NCBI RefSeq assembly: GCF_022884085.1
Contig: NZ_JAGGCS010000008.1
Coordinates: 1-64,000, forward strand
DNA from: Paenirhizobium cremeum
Lineage (GTDB): Bacteria; Pseudomonadota; Alphaproteobacteria; Rhizobiales; Rhizobiaceae
Length of the DNA stretch: 64,000 bases
Direction of reading: 5' to 3'
How positions within the stretch are numbered: position 1 is the stretch's first letter; each line of letters starts with the position of its first letter. Shown here piece after piece: positions 43,423-52,116 of this stretch. Both the position numbers and the translations under genes were made by a program. The notes beneath the pieces were generated by a model that saw only the letters and a program-made list of their open reading frames with translations, was not told the origin of the DNA and did not search any database.

Positions 43423-44316
43423 ATGACAGACTTTCCCGTCTCTGCCCTGCGCAGTGTGGAACTGGGCACGCCCGATCTCGCCGGCTCCGTCGACTTCTAT
43501 ACCCGCGTCTGGGGTCTGGAAGCGGTGGCCGAAGTCGGTGACAAGGTCTTCCTGGCGGCAACCGGTGACGATTTTCATGTTCTGGAACTGAAGCAGAGCG
43601 ACCGTGCGGAACTGCGCAAGATCACCTTCCGCGTCCGCTCCGCCGAAGACATGGCATCGCTGTTTGCCAAGACCGCCGCTGCAGGCTGCACCGTGATGCG
43701 CGAGCCGGAAGCCGCCGACGCGCCCTCCGGCGGCACCCGTTTCGTCATCCGTGAGCCGCAGGGTTCGGTGCTTGAGTTCGTTTTTGGCGACCAGCGCAGG
43801 CAAGGCGCGATCGTCGCCAACCGGCCTTATCGCCTTGCCCACGTCAACATAAACAGCGCCCACATCGAAGCATTGTCGAGCTTTTACAGGGATGTCCTCG
43901 GCTTCCGCCTGACGGACCGCTCCAAACTCATGGCCTTCCTGTGCTGCAATACCGACCATCACGCGGTGGTCCTGGCGGAAGCCCCCTCGAACGGCCTGAA
44001 CCACGTGGCATTCCTGATGCCGGATCTGGAATCCGTGATGCGCGGTTCCGGACTGGTCGTGGACAAGGGGTATCCGATTGGCTGGGGTGTGGGGCGGCAT
44101 GGGCCGGGTGACAATGTTTTCGCCTATTTCATCGATCCGCAGGGCGTGGTGATCGAATACACGGCCGAGGTCCTGCAGGTCGATGAAGGCTACCGTGTCC
44201 GCGGACCGGAAGAATGGGTGTGGCCACCCGGCCGTACCGACCATTGGGGCATTGCGCCTCCGAAAAGCGACGCCTGCAAGAAGGCGCAGATTTCCATCGG
44301 ATTTTCCGGCGTCTGA
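43423..44316 (+). CDS. Extradiol-type ring-cleavage dioxygenase (VOC/BphC family)
   Basis: A 297-residue protein with two vicinal-oxygen-chelate modules. The C-terminal module carries the 2-His-1-carboxylate iron triad at about H140 (RLAHVNI), H194 (LNHVAF) and E245 (VVIEYTAE), with spacing like BphC-type extradiol dioxygenases. It therefore probably opens a catechol-type ring next to its hydroxyl groups. The ATG is five bases after the amidohydrolase stop. The flavin hydroxylase downstream would make its diol substrate. Confidence 0.85.
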   Translation: MTDFPVSALRSVELGTPDLAGSVDFYTRVWGLEAVAEVGDKVFLAATGDDFHVLELKQSDRAELRKITFRVRSAEDMASLFAKTAAAGCTVMREPEAADAPSGGTRFVIREPQGSVLEFVFGDQRRQGAIVANRPYRLAHVNINSAHIEALSSFYRDVLGFRLTDRSKLMAFLCCNTDHHAVVLAEAPSNGLNHVAFLMPDLESVMRGSGLVVDKGYPIGWGVGRHGPGDNVFAYFIDPQGVVIEYTAEVLQVDEGYRVRGPEEWVWPPGRTDHWGIAPPKSDACKKAQISIGFSGV

Positions 44317-44347
44317 CGCCGCCGATCCAGTTTGCAGAGGCTTTCCC

Positions 44348-45925
44348 GTGACGAACGAGACCGATATTTCGAACCGTTATGACGTGCTGGTGGTGGGCTT
44401 CGGCCCGGCCGGTGCGGTCGCCGCCGGCATGCTTGGCGCGCGCGGTCACTCCACGCTGGTCGTCGACCGGCTGACCGAGATCTACGACAAGCCGCGCGCC
44501 ATCGCGCTCGACCATGAGATCATGCGGCACTTTGATAACATGGGCATTGCCGACGAGGTTCTGCCCTATATCGCACCCTTCACCGCGTCCCAGCACTTCG
44601 GCGCCGAGGGACAGCTCATTCGCCGCATCGACATGGTGCCGGAGCCCTATCCTCTGGGCTACACGCCGAGCATGGTATTCACCCAGCCGCCGGTTGAGGC
44701 CGTGATGCGGAAGCACGCCGAAAGCTTCGATTGCGTGACCGTCGAGCTTGGAATGGAAATGACCAGCCTCGATCCGCACGCGGATGAGGTCGTCGCGGTG
44801 CTGAAGGATGCTTCCGGCGAGACCCGCAAGGTGGCCGCGAAATACGTGATCGGCTGCGATGGTGCCTGGAGCCAGGTGCGCGAGCAGTCGGGCATGAAGT
44901 TCGAGGATCTTGTCTTCGACGAGCCGTGGCTGGTGGTCGACGTTCAGGTTCATGAAGACGCGCTTGGCAAGCTGCCGCAGACATCCGCGCAGTTCTGCGA
45001 CCCGGCCCGGCCGACCAGCTACGTCATGGGGCCAAAGAACCATCGCCGCTGGGAAATCATGCTCCTGCCGGGCGAAAACCCGCGCGAAATGGAAAAGCCG
45101 GACAATGTCTGGCAACTGCTGTCGCCCTGGCTGACTCCGGAAGACGGCAATCTCTGGCGCGCTGCCGCCTATCGCTTCCACGCCTTGGTGGCCGACGACT
45201 GGCGCCGTGGCCGCGTCCTGATTGCCGGCGACGCCGCGCATCAACAGCCGCCCTTCATTGGACAGGGCATGTGCCAGGGCCTGCGCGATGTTTCCAATCT
45301 CGTCTGGAGGCTCGACCGCATCCTGAAGGGCAAGTCGTCCGAGGACCTGCTCGATACTTACACCGTAGAGCGCAAGCAGCATGTGCGCACGCTCACCGGC
45401 AAGATCAAGGCCATTGGCCAGACCATCTGCGAACGCGATCCGGAAGCGGCTGCCGCACGCGACGCCAAGATCCTCGCCGAGGGTGGCGGCAAGCCGCTCA
45501 CCATTACGCGTCAGGAAATCGTCCCGCCCATCGAGGATGGATTGATCGCAAAAGAGGGCACCCCGGCACGGGGGCTGCTCTTCCCGCAGCCGGCCATCGT
45601 TGAAGGCGATTCTCCGCGCCTGTTGGATAAGTTCACCGGACCGGAGTGGCGGCTGATTCTCGACGGTCGCCGGATCGGTACAGGAGAGGGCGAAGCACTG
45701 GCCAAAGCGATCGACGGCATCGTAGTCAGGGCCGTTGTCCCCCAGGGCGAAAAGAACGCCGACCCGACAGCGCTGCGCGAGAAGGACGGTGTGCTTTCCG
45801 CCTGGTTCGACCGGCATGGCGTCATCGCGGCCCTTGTCCGTCCGGACCATTACGTGTTCGGAGCGGCAAGATCGATCGCCGATCTCACTGAACAGCTTTC
45901 GGATCTGCACCGGCGTCTCGCATGA
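44348..45925 (+). CDS. FAD-dependent aromatic hydroxylase (MhpA-like)
   Basis: A 525-residue class A flavoprotein monooxygenase: N-terminal VVGFGPAGAVAAGMLGARG (FAD), a GCDGAWSQVREQ motif (about residue 180), GRVLIAGDAAHQQPPFIGQGMCQGLRDVSNLVWRL (FAD ribityl site, about residue 290) and a C-terminal thioredoxin-like extension of the MhpA/PheA type. It starts at GTG 44348, 8 bp after AGAGG. MhpA hydroxylates 3-(3-hydroxyphenyl)propionate to a catechol; here it likely adds the second hydroxyl to a phenolic acid before extradiol cleavage. The exact phenol is unknown. Confidence 0.87.
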   Translation: MTNETDISNRYDVLVVGFGPAGAVAAGMLGARGHSTLVVDRLTEIYDKPRAIALDHEIMRHFDNMGIADEVLPYIAPFTASQHFGAEGQLIRRIDMVPEPYPLGYTPSMVFTQPPVEAVMRKHAESFDCVTVELGMEMTSLDPHADEVVAVLKDASGETRKVAAKYVIGCDGAWSQVREQSGMKFEDLVFDEPWLVVDVQVHEDALGKLPQTSAQFCDPARPTSYVMGPKNHRRWEIMLLPGENPREMEKPDNVWQLLSPWLTPEDGNLWRAAAYRFHALVADDWRRGRVLIAGDAAHQQPPFIGQGMCQGLRDVSNLVWRLDRILKGKSSEDLLDTYTVERKQHVRTLTGKIKAIGQTICERDPEAAAARDAKILAEGGGKPLTITRQEIVPPIEDGLIAKEGTPARGLLFPQPAIVEGDSPRLLDKFTGPEWRLILDGRRIGTGEGEALAKAIDGIVVRAVVPQGEKNADPTALREKDGVLSAWFDRHGVIAALVRPDHYVFGAARSIADLTEQLSDLHRRLA

Positions 45926-45976
45926 GGCGCGGCGCGATCCGCTGATGACATCTCGATACGGTTTTGGGAGGAAAAC

Positions 45977-47287
45977 ATGACCGATCCAGCAGTCCAGAAA
46001 GGAAGTCCTTGGCGTCCGTTTGCGGTGCTCGTCCTGCTCTTCCTATTTCAAACCCTAAACTTCTTCGACAAGCTCGTCTTCGGCCTATCGGCGGTGCCGA
46101 TGATGAAGGAGCTGCAGATCACGCCGCAGCAGTTCGGCCTGATCGGCAGCAGCTTCTTTCTGCTGTTTTCGATCTCGGGCGTGCTTGTTGGTCTGTTCGT
46201 CATCGGTCGCGTACCGATCAAGTGGATCCTGGTGGTGCTTGCAGCGATCTGGTCGCTGACCCAGATCCCGATCTATTTCACCAGTTCCGTGACGGTTCTG
46301 GTGGTCTGCCGTATCCTTCTCGGTCTTGGCGAGGGACCGGGTCTGCCGACAGCGCTTCATGCAGCCCATAACTGGTTCAGTCCGGAGAAGCGAAGCGTTC
46401 CAAGCGCTGTCGTTCTGCAGGGCATCAGTGTCGGCCTGCTCGCGGGCGGTCCAATCCTTACCTACATCATTGTGCAGTATGGCTGGCGAACCGGCTTCCT
46501 GTTCTGCGGCGTCATCGGCATCTGCTGGATTGTCGCCTGGATGTTCATTGGCGGCGAAGGCCCTTACGCGGCTAGCAACGAAAAGACCGCCGCAAGTCAG
46601 CCTTCCGAGGCACCAATCCCCGCCCGCAAGCTGTGGCTCGATCCGACCGTCATCGGTGTCATCATCATGTCGACCATGTCCTACTGGATCGTCGGCATGT
46701 CCGCGACTTGGCTGCCGCCATTCCTGCAGCAAGGACTGGGCTATAGCCAGGTGCAGACCGGCAGCGTGATTTCCGCGGTGTATATCTTCCAGTCGCCGCT
46801 TCTGCTGATCGGCTCGTGGATCGCGCAGCGGATGCTTCAGCGCGGAGTCAGCAAGCGTAAGACGCTCGGCAGCGCCTCGGGTTATGCCCTGCTCGTCAGC
46901 GGTCTCGCCCTGATCGGCTCCGTCCATATCAGTGGCGTGTTGCAGCTTGTGCTGATTGCGATCGCCTTCGCGGCACCGAGCCTCACCACCATTTATGGCC
47001 CGATCACGCTCGGTGCCGTCGCTCCGGCCGTTCAGCGCGGCAAGCTCATCGTGGTCATCTATTCCGCAAATGCCGTCTCGGCCCTCGCATCGAATGCGAT
47101 CACCGGCATGATCGTCCAGCAGGCCGGTCCCGAGCATCTGCCTGAAGGCTATGCGAACGCGATGATGTTCACGGCCGCAATCCTTATCATCGGTGCGATT
47201 TCTGCCTTCGCGTTGATCTTCCCGGACCGCACCATTCAGCGTTTCGGCGAGCGAAGCCGCGTTTCGGATCACATGCAGCGGGCTTGA
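45977..47287 (+). CDS. MFS transporter 2 (anion:cation symporter family-like) of the aromatic block
   Basis: A 436-residue MFS protein with about twelve membrane segments. The N-terminal half carries the ACS-family wording (LNFFDKLVFGLSAVPMMKEL... and RILLGLGEGPGLPTALHAAHNWFSPEKRS). ACS carriers import aromatic and other carboxylates. The gene sits between the hydroxylase and FAH genes, so it probably imports the acid form of the substrate. Confidence 0.85.
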   Translation: MTDPAVQKGSPWRPFAVLVLLFLFQTLNFFDKLVFGLSAVPMMKELQITPQQFGLIGSSFFLLFSISGVLVGLFVIGRVPIKWILVVLAAIWSLTQIPIYFTSSVTVLVVCRILLGLGEGPGLPTALHAAHNWFSPEKRSVPSAVVLQGISVGLLAGGPILTYIIVQYGWRTGFLFCGVIGICWIVAWMFIGGEGPYAASNEKTAASQPSEAPIPARKLWLDPTVIGVIIMSTMSYWIVGMSATWLPPFLQQGLGYSQVQTGSVISAVYIFQSPLLLIGSWIAQRMLQRGVSKRKTLGSASGYALLVSGLALIGSVHISGVLQLVLIAIAFAAPSLTTIYGPITLGAVAPAVQRGKLIVVIYSANAVSALASNAITGMIVQQAGPEHLPEGYANAMMFTAAILIIGAISAFALIFPDRTIQRFGERSRVSDHMQRA

Positions 47288-47324
47288 CGGCCCGCCACTT
47301 CCAAGCACTCAAGGAGAAGACAAT

Positions 47325-48173
47325 ATGAGACTGTCAACTGTCAGAATAGCCGGCCGCGCGACTTGGGGCGTGGTCGATCAAGATAGCTTCCGCGACGTCG
47401 GAACCGTGCTCGCCAGCCGTTATGCCGACCTCAAGGCAGCCATTGCGGCCGGCCTGGCAGGCGTGGCGGAGGCTGCTGCCTCCGCCGTCGCGACACCGCT
47501 TGCGGATATCGAGTGGCTGCCCGTCGTACCTAACCCGGACAAGATCCTCTGCGTCGGACTGAACTACGAAATGCACCGCCAGGAAACCGGCCGTTCCGAG
47601 GTCGAGAATCCGACCATTTTCGCGCGTTACGCCAATAGCCAGATCGGTCATCTGGCGCCGATCGTGCGCCCGAAGGTATCGACCGATCTCGATTACGAAG
47701 GCGAACTTGCGATCATCATCGGGAAGCCCGGCCGATATATTTCGCGCGACGAAGCGCTCAGCCACGTCGCCGGCTATGCGATCTACAACGATGGCAGCAT
47801 CCGCGACTTCCAGCGGCATACGCATCAGTTCACCCCGGGCAAGAATTTCCCTGGTACTGGCGCATTTGGTCCCTGGATGATGACGCCGGATGAACTCGGC
47901 CCGCTGCCGGATCTGCGGATACAGACACGGCTCAACGGCCAAGTGGTGCAGGATGCGACCTTTGGCCAGATGATCTTCGATATCGCCCGCCAGATCGAAT
48001 ATTGCTCGAGCTTTACCCGTCTCGAAGCCGGCGACGTCATTGCCAGCGGAACTCCGGGTGGCGTCGGTGCCAAGCGCAATCCGCCGCTCTGGATGAAGCC
48101 GGGCGATGTCGTCGAGGTCGAGATCGATCGCCTCGGGATTCTGCGCAACCCGATCACGGACGAAGCACACTGA
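47325..48173 (+). CDS. Fumarylacetoacetate hydrolase family protein (acylpyruvate hydrolase/hydratase-isomerase type)
   Basis: A 282-residue FAH-family enzyme. The catalytic block KILCVGLNYEMHRQETG, the metal-binding DYEGELAIIIGK (E-x-E-type), the GYAIYNDGSIRDFQR loop and C-terminal VIASGTPGGVGAKRNPPLWMKPGD are all present. Members hydrolyse acylpyruvates or isomerise and decarboxylate ring-cleavage products. It is the last intact gene of the aromatic block and would cut the ring-opened product to central metabolites. Confidence 0.87.
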   Translation: MRLSTVRIAGRATWGVVDQDSFRDVGTVLASRYADLKAAIAAGLAGVAEAAASAVATPLADIEWLPVVPNPDKILCVGLNYEMHRQETGRSEVENPTIFARYANSQIGHLAPIVRPKVSTDLDYEGELAIIIGKPGRYISRDEALSHVAGYAIYNDGSIRDFQRHTHQFTPGKNFPGTGAFGPWMMTPDELGPLPDLRIQTRLNGQVVQDATFGQMIFDIARQIEYCSSFTRLEAGDVIASGTPGGVGAKRNPPLWMKPGDVVEVEIDRLGILRNPITDEAH

Positions 48174-48234
48174 CAGAAATTGTTGTGGGTGCCGGTCGGT
48201 AGAGGTGGCCGCCCCTCCGTCGGTGTCGACAATA

Positions 48235-48392
48235 CGCTCGACCGGCACCGACATCACCTATATCCGGACCTGCGAGGGGTTTGCCTATCTGACGGTCGTC
48301 ATCGATCTCTATTCCCGTCGCGTCATCGGTTGGGCAATGCGGTGCCGTCAAATCACGCACGTCGTGATGCAAGCTCTGTTCATGGCGGTTAC
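48235..48392 (+). pseudogene. IS3-family transposase (orfB) remnant
   Basis: The frame reads STGTDITYIRTCEGFAYLTVVIDLYSRRVIGWAMRCRQITHVVMQALFMAV, the integrase-core segment around the first catalytic Asp of IS3-type OrfB. Both ends are missing and no inverted repeats are visible. It lies 60 bp after the FAH gene and marks the right edge of the aromatic block, opposite the IS6 remnant at 33220. Confidence 0.75.
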
Positions 48393-48777
48393 GACCGCGT
48401 TCTTGAGAGACCCAGTTTACCGACGACCCGCAACGGCTATCGGTTGATGCTGGCCTGGATGCGGACATTCGGTGAGTTGCGGCACATCTTTGAACGGGCC
48501 TTCGGGGTCGGGCCCAGAGCACTTACCGAGGTTGTGGCAATGCTCGTGCACAATCGCGACGTCAAAACCGCGTAACTGGGGCATAGGAAAGCATCCTCCA
48601 GCCACTCGGAATTCTTGCAACAGAACCCTTTGGGTTGCCTCGATTTGAGATCGTGGCAGGCGCAATGGGCCTGGGCGGTCTTGGCACGCTCGCGGACGCC
48701 GGTTCCAGACCCCGGAACCGGCAGAGATCGTAAATCCACTCGGACACACCTGCAGCCAAACTTGGGACTCAATCCGT
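48393..48777. other. Gene-poor stretch with a 9-bp-stem hairpin
   Basis: No convincing gene is visible. A short open frame ending at 48575 (residues ...FGELRHIFERAFGVGPRALTEVVAMLVHN...) could be part of another mobile element, but I cannot name it. GCCGGTTCC (48698-48706) and GGAACCGGC (48714-48722) form a 9-bp stem that could be an end-of-transcript signal for the remnant on the minus strand. Confidence 0.35.
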
Positions 48778-49035
48778 CTACTCGTACACGATACGCGGGA
48801 AATAGAAGCTGACCACCCAGTTCGGCATGTCGACGATTTCGCTGATCCTGAGATCGGCGCAGACCGAACACAGCATGTAGGCGTCGACCGGGTTCAGTCC
48901 GTGTTCGGCACAGATGAGGTCGATCATGCGTGAGACGGCCTCGCGGGCGGCGGTCATCAGGTCCGGGCCTATTCCGGTCGTCACCTCGTAGCCGGCGCCA
49001 TCGAGGTGGCGGGTCACTGGCCCCGGCGTGGTGAA
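48778..49035 (-). pseudogene. Acetamidase/formamidase C-terminal fragment
   Basis: The last ~80 codons encode PGPVTRHLDGAGYEVTTGIGPDLMTAAREAVSRMIDLICAEHGLNPVDAYMLCSVCADLRISEIVDMPNWVVSFYFPRIVYE, the well-conserved C-terminus of FmdA/AmdA acetamidases. The roughly 230 residues expected in front are missing; instead the frame runs on, still open, into a glyoxalase-like sequence (49036-49199). It is thus the 3' half of a deletion or fusion product. Confidence 0.8.
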
Positions 49036-49199
49036 GCGGCCGTTCTTCCCGAAACCCTTGAGGACGGGATCGCCGGGTGCCCCATCCCTCCCGTCATAGT
49101 CCAGGCGCTGGGTGATGCCGAGCGGAGCAAGGGTTGCGGTGTAGAAGGCAATCGAGTGTTCGACGCTTCGGAAAAGGTGAGGATGATATGATCGAGCAT
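49036..49199 (-). pseudogene. VOC/glyoxalase-like N-terminal fragment, frameshifted
   Basis: The start MLDHIILTFSEAS matches VOC-family N-termini (MLDHIILTVSD...). After a one-base shift near 49168-49172 the sequence continues as VEHSIAFYTATLAPLGITQRLDYDGRDGAPGDPVLKGFGKNGRF, then passes in frame into the acetamidase fragment at about 49021-49035. A GGGAGG-type ribosome site precedes the ATG at 49199. Only the first ~55 residues of the VOC protein remain. Confidence 0.7.
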
Positions 49200-49214
49200 C
49201 GGGAGCCTCCCTTT

Positions 49215-49958
49215 TCAGATGATGTAGCCGCCGGCTACTTCGATGTCCTGGGCGTTGACGTATCGGTTGTCATCCGAGAGCAGGCCGGCGATGGCATTGC
49301 CTATATCGTCCGGCTCGCCCACGCGGCCCAGCGCGATCATCCCTGCGAGCATGGCTTCAAACTCCTCGTTCAGGCCGCCGCCCAACTCGGTGCGGATGGC
49401 GCCGGGCGAGATGGAATTCGCCCGGATCTTCCGGTCGGCAAACTCCTTTGCCATATAGCGGGTGAGGATTTCGAGGCCGCCCTTGAAGGAGGCGTAGGGC
49501 GCCACGCCGGCAAAGGCGACGCGCTTGGTGGCGCTGGTCAGGTTGATGATATGGCCGCCGTCGGCGATCAATGGCAGCAGGGTCTGTGTAAGGAAGAACG
49601 GACCTTTCAGATGCACGGCGAACAGGCCGTCGAACTCCTCTTCGGTGACGCCGACGATCGGATTGTAGAGGCCGTGGCCGGCATTGTTGACCAGGAAATC
49701 GAAGTCGGCGCGGGCGAAACTTGTCCCCAGAACGGATGCGATCTTGTCCCGAAACTCGACGAACGAGCCGACATCGCCGACATCGAGCTTGAGTGCGACA
49801 GCGGCGCCGCCGCCAGCCACGATCGAGGCGACGACCGCGTCGGCCGCAGCCGGATTGCTGTTATAGGTGAGGATAACGCCCATGCCGCGTGCGGCGCAAA
49901 TTTTTGCCGTGCTGGCGCCAATGCCGCGGCTGCCGCCGGTTATGATGACCACCTTCAT
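49215..49958 (-). CDS. Short-chain dehydrogenase/reductase (SDR) 1
   Basis: A 247-residue classical SDR: TGGSRGIG (residues 7-14), NNAG motif, Ser in LTSATKR and Tyr-Lys in YASFK, and a late SPGAIRTELG. It starts at ATG 49958 after GGAGAA. Divergent from the AraC gene at 50098, which probably regulates it. The substrate cannot be deduced; FabG-like 3-oxoacyl reductase activity is possible but not specific to this context. Confidence 0.87.
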   Translation of the reverse strand: MKVVIITGGSRGIGASTAKICAARGMGVILTYNSNPAAADAVVASIVAGGGAAVALKLDVGDVGSFVEFRDKIASVLGTSFARADFDFLVNNAGHGLYNPIVGVTEEEFDGLFAVHLKGPFFLTQTLLPLIADGGHIINLTSATKRVAFAGVAPYASFKGGLEILTRYMAKEFADRKIRANSISPGAIRTELGGGLNEEFEAMLAGMIALGRVGEPDDIGNAIAGLLSDDNRYVNAQDIEVAGGYII

Positions 49959-50097
49959 TTCGCTTCTCCATTGTGTCTGTGACGATGTCCAACGGATAAT
50001 CGCAGCCTTGAAGAGGCGCTGTCCGGATTCTCTTTCTTTATTGCCTATTTCTGCTTCACGCTTGCGGCGGGACGACGGCCGTGCCAGAAATCCGGCC

Positions 50098-50991
50098 ATG
50101 AATGACAAGCTCGAAGAATTGAGATCGTTGGCCGCGAGGGCTGAAAATCGCCGCACCGAGACAGGAATCCCTCGCGTCGCGATGGTTCAGGGACGGATAC
50201 CGGAACACCAATTGGCCACCGTCTATGAACCGATGATCAACCTGATTCTCTCCGGGTCGAAGACAATGACGGTCGGAGAGCGCACCTTTCGCTATGATCC
50301 CGCGACCTATTTCGTCATGTCGGTGGATCTGCCGGCTGTCGGCTCGGTCCATCCAGACGCAGACGGCCGACCTTATCTGGCCGTCAGCCTGACGCTCGAT
50401 CCGCACGTGGTCGGCAATTTGATTACCGATCTTCCAAAGCCTGTCGGTGGGACGCTCCGTGATGGGGGCTTCTCGGTGGCTCCGATCACTGACGACATGT
50501 TGGATGCCTGGCTCCGTATGCTGAGATTGATGCTGCGCCCCGACGAGATCGCGGCGCTGGCGCCGGCCTATGAGCGCGAGATCCTGTTCCGTGTGCTGCA
50601 GGGGCAGTTGGGCTGGATGCTGCGTGACATCGCGCTGCCGGAGACGGCACTGTCGCGTATCGGCGTTGCCATCCGCTGGATCAGGGAGAATTTCTCCAGC
50701 CCGCTGCGGGTCGATGACCTCGCTGGCATGGCGGCGCTGAGCGTTTCCGCGTTCCATCGTCATTTCAAGGCGGTCACCGCGCTTAGCCCGATCCAGTATC
50801 AGAAGCGGGTGCGTCTGCTTCATGCCCGTTCAATGCTGCTGGCAGGGGAGGGCAACGCAACCTCTGTCGCCTTCCGTATCGGCTATGAGAGCGCAAACCA
50901 GTTCAGTCGGGAATATGCCAGATTGTTCGGCCGCCCACCCCTGAAGGATATCGCGAACCTGAGCCAAGCGCTGGGACGCAACGCAGCCTGA
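50098..50991 (+). CDS. AraC family transcriptional regulator
   Basis: A 297-residue protein: an N-terminal AraC_N-type domain (about residues 25-185; GRIPEHQLATVYEPMINLILSGSKTMTVGERTFRYDPATYFVMSVDLP) and a C-terminal double HTH (about residues 190-290; LSVSAFHRHFKAVTALSPIQYQKRVRLLHARSMLL...VAFRIGYESANQFSREYARLFGRPP). Regulators of this type often control divergent SDR genes; here SDR 1 is divergent. The frame is open for 77 codons upstream but only overlaps the SDR gene. Confidence 0.88.
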   Translation: MNDKLEELRSLAARAENRRTETGIPRVAMVQGRIPEHQLATVYEPMINLILSGSKTMTVGERTFRYDPATYFVMSVDLPAVGSVHPDADGRPYLAVSLTLDPHVVGNLITDLPKPVGGTLRDGGFSVAPITDDMLDAWLRMLRLMLRPDEIAALAPAYEREILFRVLQGQLGWMLRDIALPETALSRIGVAIRWIRENFSSPLRVDDLAGMAALSVSAFHRHFKAVTALSPIQYQKRVRLLHARSMLLAGEGNATSVAFRIGYESANQFSREYARLFGRPPLKDIANLSQALGRNAA

Positions 50992-51052
50992 CTTCATGCG
51001 GCCGGAACCGGTAGCCCGAAGGCGGATTCTGCTCCGCCTTCGGGCCTGTGGC

Positions 51053-51886
51053 TTACGCGCTAGCGAAGTCGGTCGACATCGAAACGGTGCGCCATTCGGC
51101 GAGAATGGCAGCGTCCTGCGCGTGCTTCTTTTCAATCGCGGCCACAGTGTCGCTGCCGAGCGGCAGGCGCACCGGCGGATTGGGAGCTTCAGCGAAGGCG
51201 ATCAGGACCTCCGCCAGCTTCTGAGGATCGCCGGGTTGATTATGGCTGAGCCCTGCCGCTATCGTGCGCACCTTGCCGGCGGTCGCTTCGTAGTCGCCGA
51301 TGATGTTGCCGCTGACCGACAAGGACGAACTGTCGAGGAAATCGGTGCGGAAATAGCCCGGTTCGATGACGGTGACATGGATGCCTAGCGGCGCCAGTTC
51401 GTCATGCAGGGCTTCGCTCAGCCCTTCGACGGCGAATTTGGTCGAGGAGTAGACACCGAAGCCTGCTGCGCCGCGATAGCCGCCGATCGATGAGATATTC
51501 AGGATGCGACCTGAGCGAGCCTGGCGCATGACGGGCAGGACGGCGCGGGTCACGTTGAGGAGGCCGAAGACATTGGTGCGATAGACAGCCTCTATTTCGG
51601 ATGCCGTCGCCTCCTCGACAGCGCCCATCAGTCCGAAACCGGCGTTGTTGAGCAGGATATCGATCTGGCCGAAGCGATCGATCGCGGCTTTCACAGCTGC
51701 GGCCGCCTGCGTGTCGTCGGTCACGTCGAGGGCGACCGGTAGCAGGTTGGGGTGCTCGCCGAACCGATCGGTGATCGCTTTGAGATTGCGGGCGGTCGCG
51801 ACGACGGCATCGCCCTGTGCGAGCGCGCGTGTTGTGACGAGGGCGCCAAAGCCACGCGAGGCGCCGGTGATGAACCAGATTTTCAT
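51053..51886 (-). CDS. Short-chain dehydrogenase/reductase (SDR) 2
   Basis: A 277-residue SDR: TGASRGFGA (about residues 7-15), NNAG at about 85, catalytic Ser in ISSIGG, and YSSTK. The FGxxEEAT...VYRTNVFGLLNVTRAVLPVMRQ wording is that of the oxidoreductase group related to 17-beta-HSD/retinol dehydrogenases, widespread next to AraC and LysR genes. It is convergent with the AraC gene. Substrate unknown. Confidence 0.87.
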   Translation of the reverse strand: MKIWFITGASRGFGALVTTRALAQGDAVVATARNLKAITDRFGEHPNLLPVALDVTDDTQAAAAVKAAIDRFGQIDILLNNAGFGLMGAVEEATASEIEAVYRTNVFGLLNVTRAVLPVMRQARSGRILNISSIGGYRGAAGFGVYSSTKFAVEGLSEALHDELAPLGIHVTVIEPGYFRTDFLDSSSLSVSGNIIGDYEATAGKVRTIAAGLSHNQPGDPQKLAEVLIAFAEAPNPPVRLPLGSDTVAAIEKKHAQDAAILAEWRTVSMSTDFASA

Positions 51887-51936
51887 GAGAATGTTTCCTT
51901 GATGTTGTGTTGATGAGGAAAGTGGCGTGCCGGGCC

Positions 51937-52116
51937 TCAGAGGCGCGGCGACGTCATCGTGCAGAATGTCAGTTCCATCTCGCGGGCCGGCAGTTCTGGA
52001 AAGCGCGCCATGACGGCTTCGGTGTAAGGTTGCTGGAAATGCGCATCGAGATCGGCGCGCGATCGCCAGTTTTCATAGAAATTCCAAACCGTCGGATCAT
52101 GGTTGTCGCGGTGCAG
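51937..52116 (-). pseudogene. YgiN/ABM-type monooxygenase C-terminal fragment
   Basis: Read in the frame ending at TGA 51937-51939 the sequence is LHRDNHDPTVWNFYENWRSRADLDAHFQQPYTEAVMARFPELPAREMELTFCTMTSPRL, the C-terminal half of an antibiotic-biosynthesis-monooxygenase (quinol monooxygenase) domain. The N-terminal half is replaced by an SDR fragment in a different frame (52117-52277). Confidence 0.72.

Noticed and set aside
48447..48575. Open frame ...FGELRHIFERAFGVGPRALTEVVAMLVHNRDVKTA
   Set aside because: Possibly another mobile-element fragment, but no family recognised and no ribosome site, so it is mentioned only as part of the gene-poor stretch.
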